This document shows, piece by piece, positions 43,492-51,739 of a stretch of 56,626 nt of DNA. The notes below the pieces were generated by a model. The model was not told the DNA's origin. It made no database searches and saw only the letters and a list, made by a program, of their open reading frames with translations. A program made the position numbers and the translations under genes. Every line of letters starts with the position of its first letter. The first letter of the stretch is position 1. Source of the DNA: an uncultured bacterium (lineage in GTDB: Bacteria > Bacillota_I > Bacilli_A > RF39 > UBA660); NCBI GenBank assembly GCA_949296605.1, contig CASFPB010000049.1, positions 1-56,626 of the forward strand, in the 5' to 3' direction.

Positions 43492-44215
43492 ACCTAAAAA
43501 TATTACTGATATTGATTGGCAATTATTAAAAAATAAATATCCTAATACTTTAAATGAAATAATTGAGAAATTAAATAATGGTTATCCTGTTCAATATTTA
43601 ATAGGAAATGTAGAATTTATAGATTCAATTATAAAAGTTGATAAAAGAGTATTAATACCTAGATTTGAAACTGAATTATTTGTAGAAAAAACTATAAATT
43701 ATGCAAAAAAAATTTTTAAAAATAAAATAAACATAGTAGATTTAGGGACTGGAAGTGGATGTATTTCAATAGCATTAAAAAAGCATTTAGACTGTAGTAT
43801 TGATGCTATAGATATATCCAAAGATGCTATAAAATTAGCTAAAGAAAATGCTAAGTTAAATAAAGTAAAGATAGATTTTATCAATAAAAACATGATAGAT
43901 GAATTAGATAAAAATTATGATATTATAATTTCTAATCCGCCTTATATTGCAAAGGATGGTTATATTGAAAAAAAAGTTTTAGATAACGAACCACATATTG
44001 CTTTATTTGCAGAAAATAACGGATTATACTACTATGAAAAGATAATAAATAACCATTTAAAAAAATTAAATAAGCCAGGATTAATGGCGTTTGAAATAGG
44101 AGACAATCAAAATAAAGAATTAGAAAAGATAATGTTTAAAAATAAAATAAAAAAATACAAGTTTGAAGTTGATTTAACTGGAAGAATAAGATATCTTTTT
44201 ATATTTAATGAATAG
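43484..44215 (+). CDS. prmC: Release factor glutamine methyltransferase PrmC
   Basis: Methylates the glutamine of the GGQ motif in release factors. The 243-residue protein has GNVEFIDSIIKVDKRVLIPR, the SAM motif VDLGTGSGCISIAL (about 85-98) and the catalytic IISNPPYIAK (about 148). It is about 40 residues shorter than most PrmC proteins, owing to a reduced N-terminal helical domain. The start is TTG, after GGAGAAAAT within the end of prfA. Confidence 0.95.
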   Translation: MNKPKNITDIDWQLLKNKYPNTLNEIIEKLNNGYPVQYLIGNVEFIDSIIKVDKRVLIPRFETELFVEKTINYAKKIFKNKINIVDLGTGSGCISIALKKHLDCSIDAIDISKDAIKLAKENAKLNKVKIDFINKNMIDELDKNYDIIISNPPYIAKDGYIEKKVLDNEPHIALFAENNGLYYYEKIINNHLKKLNKPGLMAFEIGDNQNKELEKIMFKNKIKKYKFEVDLTGRIRYLFIFNE

Positions 44216-44254
44216 ATTATTTAATAATTACCCAATATTGTTATAGGTGATAAC

Positions 44255-44767
44255 ATGAAAAAGGTAATTATTTTTCTTTTTATAGTGACAATAGTATTAA
44301 CAATAAAAAATAGTAGTAACGCAGATAAAATATTAATACCAACAGATGCTATAAGATTTAGAATTATAGCAAATAGTAATACCATCGAAGATCAAGAAAC
44401 AAAAATGCAAATCAAAACAGATTTAGAACCGATTATAAAAAATATTTTAGAAGAATCTAATAATTTAGATGAAACCAGATTATTAATTAATAAAAATACA
44501 AATAAAATGGAAGATATTATTAAAAAAAGAACAACAAGTTACAAAATTAATTATGGAAATAATTATTTCCCAGAAAAAACATATAAAAACGTAGTATATA
44601 AAGAAGGAAATTATGAATCATTAGTAATTACATTAGGGGATGGTTTAGGTGAAAATTGGTGGTGTGTTTTATTTCCACCTTTATGTTTATTAGAAGCACA
44701 GGAAGAACAAACTGAAAATATAAATTATAGCTTTTATATTAAAGACATTTTAGACAAATATTTATAG
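44255..44767 (+). CDS. spoIIR: Stage II sporulation protein R
   Basis: SpoIIR is made in the forespore under sigma-F and secreted to activate SpoIIGA, which processes pro-sigma-E in the mother cell. The 170-residue protein has an N-terminal signal/anchor (about 4-18), then IRFRIIANSNTIEDQETKMQ, and a conserved region ending in GENWWCVLFPPLCLLEA. It follows prmC, close to its position in Bacillus. Confidence 0.94.
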   Translation: MKKVIIFLFIVTIVLTIKNSSNADKILIPTDAIRFRIIANSNTIEDQETKMQIKTDLEPIIKNILEESNNLDETRLLINKNTNKMEDIIKKRTTSYKINYGNNYFPEKTYKNVVYKEGNYESLVITLGDGLGENWWCVLFPPLCLLEAQEEQTENINYSFYIKDILDKYL

Positions 44768-44801
44768 AACATGCATATTATTTAATCAGGTGATTATTTA
44801 T

Positions 44802-45338
44802 ATGAAAGAAATAATATCCATTTTTTTAATAGGAGTATCATTATCAATGGATACTTTTTCTTTGTCTTTAACAATAGGTTCACTTAATTACAAAGCAAAA
44901 TTATTAAAGATTCTTCCATTAATGGTAGGTATATTTCATTTTTTAATGCCGTTATTCGGAAACTATATAGGTATAAAAATGGTTGAGATATTTAACATCG
45001 CGGGAAATGTTATTCTAGGAATTGTTTTGATAACATTAGGAGTTAATTTAGCAATTCATTATTTTAAAGACGAAAAAGTTGAGTTAAACATTAACTTACT
45101 TAGTGTTATTATGTTTGCCTTTAGTGTAAGCATAGATAGTTTTTCAGTTGGATTAGGAATAAATGAAATAACTAGAAATAATATATTATCAAGTTTAATA
45201 TTTGCACTATGTAGTTCTACATTTACATATTTAGGACTTATTATAGGAAAATATAGTAATAAATTAATAGGAAAATATGCAATAATACTTGGTATAACTT
45301 TATTATTATTCTTAGGAATATTTCATCTTTTAGCATAA
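44802..45338 (+). CDS. mntP: MntP-like manganese efflux pump
   Basis: A 178-residue integral membrane protein with about six segments, made of two similar halves, each with the family's aspartate motif: GVSLSMDTFSLSLTIG (about 8) and FAFSVSIDSFSVGLGI (about 106). MntP exports Mn2+. In Bacillus the mntP gene (ywlD) also follows spoIIR. The ATG at 44802 comes after AGGTGATT. The distance to YtaF-type relatives cannot be judged by eye. Confidence 0.85.
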   Translation: MKEIISIFLIGVSLSMDTFSLSLTIGSLNYKAKLLKILPLMVGIFHFLMPLFGNYIGIKMVEIFNIAGNVILGIVLITLGVNLAIHYFKDEKVELNINLLSVIMFAFSVSIDSFSVGLGINEITRNNILSSLIFALCSSTFTYLGLIIGKYSNKLIGKYAIILGITLLLFLGIFHLLA

Positions 45339-45384
45339 GATGATATAATATATCTAGTTATTAACAAATATTTAGGAGGTTACT

Positions 45385-46638
45385 ATGAAAAGAATAATTA
45401 TAGAAGGTAATAAAAGATTAAGCGGCAAAATTAAAATTGGGGGAGCCAAAAATAGTGTTGTAGCACTTATACCTGCAGCAATATTAGCAAATGATATTGT
45501 AAAAATTTCAAATGTTCCAAATATTTCTGATAAAGATGCATTAGTTGAAATATTAAAGCTTTTAAATGTTAAAGTAGAAAAACAAACAGGAATAATAGAA
45601 ATTGATTCTAAAAATATAAAAAATTGCGTTATTCCAGAAGATTTAAGTAGTAAATTAAGGGCTTCATACTATTTTATGGGAGCACTACTAGCAAGATTTA
45701 AAAAAGTAGAAATGTATTTTCCTGGTGGGTGCAACATAGGATCTAGACCAATCGATTTACATTTAAAAGGATTTGAAGCGTTAGGTGCTACTATAAAAAA
45801 AGAAGACAGTAAATATTTAATTGAAGCAAAAGAATTAAAAGGAGCAGACATTTTTCTAGATTTTGCATCAGTTGGAGCAACAATAAACATAATGATAGCA
45901 GCTTCAATGGCAAAAGGTATTACAAAAATAAAAAATGCAGCCCGAGAAGCAGAAATAAGTAACATTGCAGAACTATTAAATAATATGGGGGCAAAGATAA
46001 CTGGGGCTGGAACAGATGAAATAACAATAGAAGGGGTTAAAAAAATGCATAGTGCTGAAGTTAAAGTAATTCCCGATAGAATAGAGGCAGGAACTTATAT
46101 AATTATGGGAGCTTTACTTGGAGATAATCTTGTAGTAGAAGGAATGATACCAGAGCACAATATAGTATTATTAAATAAATTACAAGAAATGGGAGTAAAT
46201 TTTAAACTTCAAAATCACAAAATCATATTAAATAAATCTGGTAATCTACGACCAACAAACGTAAGAACGGTTGTATATCCAGGATTTCCTACAGATTTAG
46301 GTCAACCAATAGCAGTGCTTTTAACTCAAGCAAATGGTATATCACTTTTTGAAGAAACAATTTGGGAAAATAGGATGGGACATGTTAAATATTTAAATAT
46401 GATGGGAGCAAACATAATTGCCGAAAGACAACATGCTAAAATTATTGGCCCAACAAAATTACATGGTGCAGAAATAACAGCAACTGATCTAAGAGCTGGA
46501 GCAGCATTGGTAACAGCAGGATTGATTGCAGAAGGAACAACAATAATAAATGATGCTGAACACATATTAAGAGGCTATGAAAGAATAATATCTAAGTTAT
46601 CATCAGTAGGTGCTAATATTAAAATAGTTGAAATATAA
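45385..46638 (+). CDS. murA: UDP-N-acetylglucosamine 1-carboxyvinyltransferase
   Basis: First committed step of peptidoglycan synthesis, adding enolpyruvate to UDP-GlcNAc. The 417-residue protein has GNKRLSGKIKIGGAKNSVVA, the catalytic loop FPGGCNIGSRPIDLHLKG with Cys about 116 (fosfomycin target), PDRIEAGTYIIMGA, and FPTDLGQPIAVLL. Length is standard. Start follows TAGGAGG. The spoIIR-mntP-murA order is a condensed form of the Bacillus ywl-ywm region. Confidence 0.97.
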   Translation: MKRIIIEGNKRLSGKIKIGGAKNSVVALIPAAILANDIVKISNVPNISDKDALVEILKLLNVKVEKQTGIIEIDSKNIKNCVIPEDLSSKLRASYYFMGALLARFKKVEMYFPGGCNIGSRPIDLHLKGFEALGATIKKEDSKYLIEAKELKGADIFLDFASVGATINIMIAASMAKGITKIKNAAREAEISNIAELLNNMGAKITGAGTDEITIEGVKKMHSAEVKVIPDRIEAGTYIIMGALLGDNLVVEGMIPEHNIVLLNKLQEMGVNFKLQNHKIILNKSGNLRPTNVRTVVYPGFPTDLGQPIAVLLTQANGISLFEETIWENRMGHVKYLNMMGANIIAERQHAKIIGPTKLHGAEITATDLRAGAALVTAGLIAEGTTIINDAEHILRGYERIISKLSSVGANIKIVEI

Positions 46639-46675
46639 TGTAAAGAGAAATCTTTACTTTTTTAATGGGGGAAAT

Positions 46676-47359
46676 ATGAAAAAAAGATATAAATTATTAA
46701 TTATTATTGCTTTAGGAATAATTTTAACTATTTTAATAAATAAAAATACAGTAAGGAATAAAATAAATTTAGTTAGTATCGGCGATGGCTTAAGTTTAGG
46801 AATGACGGAATACAAAGTAGCAGGGCCAAGCTTTAATGATTATTTAAAAGAGGAATTAGAAAAAAAAGGAAAAATTAATGAATTTAATAATGAATTTTCT
46901 CGATATTATTTAACAGTTCATGAATTAAATGAATATATAGAAGATAACCAATTAGGAAAATATACTAGGACGCCAATTAAACAAGTTATAGCAAAAGCAG
47001 ACATACTAACAATTAGTATAGGTTTAGATGAATTAGTAATTAAGTCACTAAATGAGAGAATAGATGACTACATAAAAAATGATTTTTTATTAGAATATAA
47101 AATATTGTTATCATCAATTAGAGAATTTTATGATAAAAAAATTATAATTTTAGGACTTTATTCAGCTTATCAGTTAAATAAAAGTGACGTATTAGAAATT
47201 AATAGCAAGCTAAATATACTAGCAGGTGATTATGATTGTATATATTATGATTTATTTTCATACTCTTTAAATAATAAATATTTGAATAATAATAGTTATT
47301 ACATAAACTACGAAGGTCATAAAAAAATTGCAAATGATTTAATTAAAGTGCTAAATTAA
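46676..47359 (+). CDS. SGNH-hydrolase-like membrane-anchored protein, possibly inactive
   Basis: A 227-residue protein with one N-terminal membrane segment (about 5-22). Its body follows the SGNH/GDSL lipase-like layout of YpmR-type proteins: block I VSIGDGLSLGMTEY, a block III region LTISIGLDELVI, and a final NYEGHKKIANDL holding the likely catalytic His. In block I the nucleophile position reads GDG rather than GDS, and the block III Asn is Asp, so it may have lost hydrolase activity or use a shifted serine. ATG at 46676 follows GGGGG. Placed between murA and an unknown membrane protein. Confidence 0.75.
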   Translation: MKKRYKLLIIIALGIILTILINKNTVRNKINLVSIGDGLSLGMTEYKVAGPSFNDYLKEELEKKGKINEFNNEFSRYYLTVHELNEYIEDNQLGKYTRTPIKQVIAKADILTISIGLDELVIKSLNERIDDYIKNDFLLEYKILLSSIREFYDKKIIILGLYSAYQLNKSDVLEINSKLNILAGDYDCIYYDLFSYSLNNKYLNNNSYYINYEGHKKIANDLIKVLN

Positions 47360-47409
47360 AAACAATTGAAAATAAATAAATATTATGGTATTTTTATTTT
47401 GAGGTAAAT

Positions 47410-48135
47410 ATGAAAAATACATTTAATAACATGATTAAAATATTAGTAATTTTAATAATCATTACATTAATTATGTGGATAATTTTTTACTTATTAACAA
47501 AAAAAGATAATATTATAAACAAAAATAAAAATAACACCAAAAGTGATGCAAACATAAACATTATTTCAGAAGAATTAACAACAATTTTTTCTTATATAAA
47601 TAACAAAAAAGAATCAGATATTGAAGCTTGCAACTATTTAGGAAAAAATGTTGGTTATGAGATTGCTTCAAATGAAGATTTCTTTAATTATTATGGTCCA
47701 ATTATATTGGATTGCATTAACAATCAAAACTATGTAGAAATAAAATATAAAGACAATGAAAATTATAAAATAGCGTCAAATACAGAAATAGAGCTCTATA
47801 AAAAACATTTTCCAAAATCAAGCAATTTTCAACTATTAAAAAATATTTACACATTAGAAGACATGTTAAACTTTAATGAAGAAGAGATGGAGCAATTAGA
47901 TAAATATATAGATAATAATTATCATGGGATGTATGTAATAAATAAAAAAGCATCTGAAAACAATATAAATTATGAGATAAAAAGAATTTATAAAAGTAAT
48001 GAATATTATGAAGTAATTATAAAAGCAACAAATAATAAAGAAATTTATACTGGAAATTTTAAAATAAAAATTGAAAATAACGAAATTCAATATTTACCAT
48101 TAAAATTTAGACTTAATAAAAACGACTTGCTATAA
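47410..48135 (+). CDS. Unknown single-pass membrane protein
   Basis: A 241-residue protein with one N-terminal membrane segment (about 10-30), a lysine/asparagine linker, and a soluble domain of about 200 residues outside. The domain contains two cysteines (EACNYLG and LDCINNQ), which could pair, and ends in alternating beta strands. I do not recognise the family. Start follows GAGGTAAAT. It is co-directional with the SGNH-like gene but 50 bases apart. Confidence 0.75.
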   Translation: MKNTFNNMIKILVILIIITLIMWIIFYLLTKKDNIINKNKNNTKSDANINIISEELTTIFSYINNKKESDIEACNYLGKNVGYEIASNEDFFNYYGPIILDCINNQNYVEIKYKDNENYKIASNTEIELYKKHFPKSSNFQLLKNIYTLEDMLNFNEEEMEQLDKYIDNNYHGMYVINKKASENNINYEIKRIYKSNEYYEVIIKATNNKEIYTGNFKIKIENNEIQYLPLKFRLNKNDLL

Positions 48136-48154
48136 CAAAAAATTATGATATAAT
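48127..48154 (+). promoter_or_regulatory. Promoter of rpmE
   Basis: TTGCTA (48127-48132), 16-base spacer, TATAAT (48149-48154), overlapping the stop of the upstream gene. Confidence 0.7.
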
Positions 48155-48175
48155 AAGTAAGTCAAAGAAATTACT

Positions 48176-48193
48176 ATGTCATGAAATTGACAT
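48176..48193 (+). promoter_or_regulatory. Leader hairpin before rpmE
   Basis: ATGTCA/TGACAT perfect 6-bp stem with a 6-base loop, just upstream of the GGAAGGAG ribosome binding site. L31 messages in Firmicutes are known to have autoregulatory leaders; whether this is one cannot be decided by eye. Confidence 0.35.
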
Positions 48194-48209
48194 GGCGGAA
48201 GGAGAGAAT

Positions 48210-48422
48210 ATGAAGGCAAATATCCATCCAGAATTAAAAGATGCAACAGTTACATGTGCATGTGGTGCAACATTTAACACAAAATCAACAAAAGATAAAA
48301 TAGAAGTTGAAATTTGTAGTGAATGTCATCCATTTTACACTGGAACTCAAGGAAAAGCAAAAAAGACTGGAAATATAGAAAAATTTAACAAAAAATTTGG
48401 TTTAGATAAAGAACAAAAGTAG
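48210..48422 (+). CDS. rpmE: Ribosomal protein L31 (zinc-binding form)
   Basis: A 70-residue L31 bridging the two ribosomal subunits. It begins [19 protein letters not shown] and has the zinc cysteines CAC and CSEC, so it is the C+ form, and ends [18 protein letters not shown]. The ATG at 48210 is eight bases after GGAGAG; an upstream in-frame ATG lacks a site. Confidence 0.96.
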   Translation: MKANIHPELKDATVTCACGATFNTKSTKDKIEVEICSECHPFYTGTQGKAKKTGNIEKFNKKFGLDKEQK

Positions 48423-48452
48423 TAATATTTTTGTTTTTTTTCTAATTTAATG

Positions 48453-48458
48453 TATAAT
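48453..48458 (+). promoter_or_regulatory. -10 element of rpiB
   Basis: TATAAT with TTGTTT (48431-48436) 16 bases upstream. The predicted start of the message, near 48465, leaves only a few bases before the GGGAG ribosome binding site. Confidence 0.6.
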
Positions 48459-48480
48459 TATAAATAGGGAGATGATATTT

Positions 48481-48933
48481 ATAAAAATAATATTAGGTGT
48501 AGATCATCAAGGAATAAAAATAAAAGATAATGTAATAGAATATTTAAAAAAAAATGATATTAATGTAGAATGTAGTGAATTAAAGAATTTTGATACAGAT
48601 GATTATCCAGATTTTGCACTAGACGTATGTAAAAAAGTTTTAAATGAAAATTGTCTTGGAATATTAATTTGTGGATCTGGCATTGGAATGAGCATAGCAG
48701 CAAATAAAGTAAAAGGAATAAAATGTGCAAGGGTTTTTGATGAAAATGACGCTTTTACAGCAAAAAACCATAATGGAGCAAATGTTATAGCTTTTGGAAT
48801 AAATTTAGATTTAGAAAAAATTTATAAAATAATAGATACATTTATTGCAACAAAATCCCCTTGTGAAGAAAGACATTTAAGAAGAATTAAGAAAATTGAT
48901 AAAATAGAACAAGGATTATATGATGAACTATAA
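48481..48933 (+). CDS. rpiB: Ribose-5-phosphate isomerase B family protein
   Basis: Interconverts ribose-5-phosphate and ribulose-5-phosphate. The 150-residue protein has KIILGVDHQGIKIKD, the catalytic-cysteine loop region DDYPDFALDVC, LICGSGIGMSIAANKVKGIKCA and NHNGANVIAFG-like HNGANVIAFG, with the C-terminal HLRRIKKI. Most family members begin MKI; here that place is ATA (48481), nine bases after GGGAG. The in-frame ATG at 48472 abuts GGGAG with no gap. The ywlF gene of Bacillus is the positional counterpart. Confidence 0.85.
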   Translation: MKIILGVDHQGIKIKDNVIEYLKKNDINVECSELKNFDTDDYPDFALDVCKKVLNENCLGILICGSGIGMSIAANKVKGIKCARVFDENDAFTAKNHNGANVIAFGINLDLEKIYKIIDTFIATKSPCEERHLRRIKKIDKIEQGLYDEL

Positions 48934-49120
48934 AATAGTTTTATATATTATCTTTTGCTTTTTATCTGCATACTCATTAACTAGTATAAACTTTAATAAT
49001 ATAGTTAAAAAAAATAAAGTTATTGAAATAAGAATATTAATAATAATTTTAAGCATAATTATGGGATATCTCTTGACTAATTTTGTGATAGATTTTTTGA
49101 ATTTAACTAGAATAATTTAA
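48920..49120 (+). CDS. DUF1146 membrane protein (YwzB-like)
   Basis: A 66-residue protein with two membrane segments (about 6-26 and 40-60) separated by a charged turn (NIVKKNKVIEIR), the size and layout of DUF1146/YwzB. In Bacillus ywzB lies in the same neighbourhood, upstream of murA-spoIID. It overlaps the rpiB end by 14 bases; two successive ATG codons are possible starts. Function unknown. Confidence 0.7.
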   Translation: MMNYKIVLYIIFCFLSAYSLTSINFNNIVKKNKVIEIRILIIILSIIMGYLLTNFVIDFLNLTRII

Positions 49121-49152
49121 TAAATGATTTCATATATTTACTGAGGCTAAAT

Positions 49153-50049
49153 ATGAAAAATAGAAACTTAGTTATTGCAGTAATAATTTTAACAATCATA
49201 GCAATTTTAAGCAGTTTTGACAAAAAAGAAACTGTTTTTTTAAATGAAGAAAAAAAAGTAACAATAAAAAATAACGAAACAACAGAAGAAAAAGAATTAG
49301 AACTTGAAGAATATATAATAGGAGTAGTAGCGGGTGAAATGCCAGCATCATTTGAAGTAGAAGCATTAAAGGCTCAAGCAATAGCTGCTAGAAGTTATGC
49401 AATGAACAAAATAAAATCATCAAAAGAAACTTATGACTTGGTAACAGATGTATCTAATCAAGTTTATATAACACAAGATGAAATGAAAGAAAAATGGCAA
49501 AGTGAATATGATTATTATTACAATAAAATAAAAGATGCTGTATTAGAAACAAAAGGATTAGTTATGAAATATAATGATGAAATAATAAGTGCATATTATT
49601 TTGCCATGAGTAATGGTAGCACAGAAGACGTTTCTCTAGTTTTTGGAGAATCAAAAGATTATTTACAAAGTGTTGATTCATCGTGGGATAAAAATGTAAA
49701 AAATTTTACAGTGGAAACAAATATTACAAAAGAAGAATTTTGTAAAAAGTTAGATATTAGTTGTAATGATATAATCATTAATAATATTAAAAGATCAGAA
49801 ACAAAAAGAGTTAATGAAATAACAATTAATAACAAAACATTTAAGGGAACTGAAGTAAGAAGCATACTTAATTTAAGATCGACAGATTTTAATATTGAAA
49901 TAAATGAATCCATTAAAATAACAACAAAAGGATATGGACATGGGGTTGGAATGAGTCAATATGGTGCTAATGAAATGGCTAAAAATGGTTCGACATATGA
50001 AGAGATATTAAAACATTATTATAATAATATCGAAATAAGTAAAATATAA
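49153..50049 (+). CDS. spoIID: Stage II sporulation protein D
   Basis: Lytic transglycosylase that thins septal peptidoglycan and drives engulfment with SpoIIM and SpoIIP. The 298-residue protein has an N-terminal membrane anchor (about 5-20), EEYIIGVVAGEMPASFEVEA with the catalytic Glu, KAQAIAARSYAM, and the C-terminal KGYGHGVGMSQYGANEMA. Length is slightly below Bacillus (343). spoIID-spoIIQ-spoIIID order is as in Bacillus. Confidence 0.96.
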   Translation: MKNRNLVIAVIILTIIAILSSFDKKETVFLNEEKKVTIKNNETTEEKELELEEYIIGVVAGEMPASFEVEALKAQAIAARSYAMNKIKSSKETYDLVTDVSNQVYITQDEMKEKWQSEYDYYYNKIKDAVLETKGLVMKYNDEIISAYYFAMSNGSTEDVSLVFGESKDYLQSVDSSWDKNVKNFTVETNITKEEFCKKLDISCNDIIINNIKRSETKRVNEITINNKTFKGTEVRSILNLRSTDFNIEINESIKITTKGYGHGVGMSQYGANEMAKNGSTYEEILKHYYNNIEISKI

Positions 50050-50099
50050 GTGTATAAAAAATAACAATAATTTCCATACTTTAAATAGGATGGTGAATT

Positions 50100-50747
50100 A
50101 TGAATAAAAGAAAATTAAAAAGCTTCGTTTTACCAACAGTTTATATAATGGTAATAGGTATATTGTTTATTAGCATTTCATTCATAGGAAGTGCGCTACA
50201 AAGTAAAGTTAAATATGACGATAACTTATCAGTAAATGCATTAGAAGATAATGTTACACCAGTTATTAAAAATGAGGAAGAAATTAACGAAACAGACAAA
50301 AAAATTGTAAAACCATTTACAAGCACAGCAGTAAGTATTAGTAAATCATACTATGATATGCAAGATGATGAAAAAACACAACAAAATTCATTAGTGTATT
50401 ATGAAAATACATATTTGCAAAATAGTGGAGTTCTATATTCCTCAAATGAAACATTTGATATTTTAAGTGTTTATGATGGAACAGTTACAAACGTATCAAA
50501 AGATGAAATATTAGGTAATGTAGTAGAAATTACACATAATCCAAACTTAAAAACAATATACTATAGTTTAGGTGAAATATCTGTAAAAAAAGATGATTTA
50601 GTTAATAGTGGAACTATAATTGGTAAAAGTGGTAGTAACCTATTAGATGAAGAACAAAACAATTGTTTATTATTTGAAGTTTATTATAACGGCAATACAA
50701 TTGACCCAGAAGACTTTTATAATATGAATATAAACGATTTACAATAG
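50100..50747 (+). CDS. spoIIQ: Stage II sporulation protein Q (degenerate LytM domain)
   Basis: SpoIIQ in the forespore membrane binds SpoIIIAH across the intermembrane space, holding the engulfing membranes and forming the feeding-tube channel. The 215-residue protein has one membrane segment (about 12-32), a linker, and a LytM/M23 domain from about 115 (VYDGTVTNVSKDEILGNVVEI to GKSGSNLLDEEQNNCLLFEV). The zinc ligands are gone: where active LytM proteins read HxH, this has NNCLLFEV. It is therefore structural, not an endopeptidase. Confidence 0.9.
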   Translation: MNKRKLKSFVLPTVYIMVIGILFISISFIGSALQSKVKYDDNLSVNALEDNVTPVIKNEEEINETDKKIVKPFTSTAVSISKSYYDMQDDEKTQQNSLVYYENTYLQNSGVLYSSNETFDILSVYDGTVTNVSKDEILGNVVEITHNPNLKTIYYSLGEISVKKDDLVNSGTIIGKSGSNLLDEEQNNCLLFEVYYNGNTIDPEDFYNMNINDLQ

Positions 50748-50753
50748 CATATT

Positions 50754-50791
50754 AACAATCCCTTAATAATATAATTTGTTAAGGGGTTGTT
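50754..50791 (+). promoter_or_regulatory. Hairpin combining terminator, promoter and RBS before spoIIID
   Basis: A 13-bp stem with one G-T pair (arms 50754-50766 and 50779-50791) and a 12-base loop. TATAAT (50770-50775) lies in the loop and the right arm holds AAGGGG, the spoIIID ribosome binding site. RNA starting near 50782 would lack the left arm; read-through RNA from spoIIQ would form the full hairpin. Confidence 0.65.
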
Positions 50792-50796
50792 TGGTT

Positions 50797-51045
50797 ATGA
50801 AAGAAAATATAAATAGAAGAGTCATTGAAGAGGCAAATCACATTATAAATACAAAAGATACGATAAGGAAAACAGCAGAAAAGTTTAATGTTAGTAAAAG
50901 CACAGTTCATATAGATTTAAGTGAAAGATTAAAAAAAATAGATAACAAATTATCAAATTCAATTAATGAAATATTAAAAAATCATGATAAAACAAAACAT
51001 ATAAGAGGGGGTCAAGTTACAAAAGAAAAATATAAAAGAGGATAA
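50797..51045 (+). CDS. spoIIID: Sporulation regulator SpoIIID
   Basis: A mother-cell DNA-binding protein that activates and represses sigma-E genes and helps switch on sigK. The 82-residue protein has a helix-turn-helix at about 24-45 (IRKTAEKFNVSKSTVHIDLS) and the basic C-terminal tail (KTKHIRGGQVTKEKYKRG) characteristic of SpoIIID. The ATG at 50797 is ten bases after AAGGGG. It lies one base before the actin-like gene, matching the spoIIID-mbl order of Bacillus. Confidence 0.95.
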   Translation: MKENINRRVIEEANHIINTKDTIRKTAEKFNVSKSTVHIDLSERLKKIDNKLSNSINEILKNHDKTKHIRGGQVTKEKYKRG

Positions 51046-51046
51046 A

Positions 51047-51643
51047 ATGAAAAGAGTAAATAATATAGTATATTTAACAGATGAAACAATATATTTTAAA
51101 AATGTTAAAACAAATAAGATTATTAAACAAAAAATAAATAAAAATATAATAATAAATGGAAAAGTAGCAAATATAGATAAATTTATGAATGTTTTTGATA
51201 AAATATTAAAAGATAACAACATTAATAACAATATTTTTGGAGATACGATAAAAATAATTGTCAATCCAACCTATACAAATTCCGATAATTATTTAATAAA
51301 AAATTTGTTAGAAAAGTTTAATTTTAGAAAAGTATTAATTGAAAACGAAATAAAAAATTATAAGTTAAACAAAGAAAACTGTTATTTAAATATCAATAAT
51401 GAATATATATTAATGACCTATATTAATGAATATCAAAAAATAGAAAACTATATTATTCCAAACAATTTTTTTAATGATGAAAAATCCTTATTTGATTACA
51501 TAAAACAAAAGATAAAAAACAAGGTAGTTTACTTAATAGGGACAGGAGAAAAATTAAATATGTTTTTTAATAATTTTGAACAAGACTATGGAAACTCTAC
51601 GTATTTAATAAATGACAGTGATATTTATTTATTAAATAGTTAA
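51047..51643 (+). CDS. Shrunken MreB/Mbl-like protein
   Basis: A 198-residue protein in the place of mbl, one base after spoIIID. Segments line up with MreB/Mbl by eye: the N-terminal INGKVANIDKFMNVFDKIL (MreB: DGVIADFEVTEAMLRYFI), IKIIVNPTYTNSDNYLIKNLLEKF then RKVLIENEI (MreB: PTNITSVEERAV... KKVYLVEEP), and the end VVYLIGTGEKLNMFFNNFEQ then STYLINDSDIYLLN (MreB: IVLTGGGALLRGL... VYVADDPL). The phosphate-binding DIGGGTT and DLGT motifs are not conserved, and about 130 residues of the actin fold are missing. It may be a non-polymerising remnant or new scaffold. Homology is inferred, not proven. Confidence 0.6.
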   Translation: MKRVNNIVYLTDETIYFKNVKTNKIIKQKINKNIIINGKVANIDKFMNVFDKILKDNNINNNIFGDTIKIIVNPTYTNSDNYLIKNLLEKFNFRKVLIENEIKNYKLNKENCYLNINNEYILMTYINEYQKIENYIIPNNFFNDEKSLFDYIKQKIKNKVVYLIGTGEKLNMFFNNFEQDYGNSTYLINDSDIYLLNS

Positions 51644-51739
51644 ATACTGCAAATTTTGTCGAAATTTGATGTATCATTTTATTTGCAAATAATAATTAAT
51701 AATGATAAAGTTAGATTAAAGAAGGAAGGAGTGTGCGGT

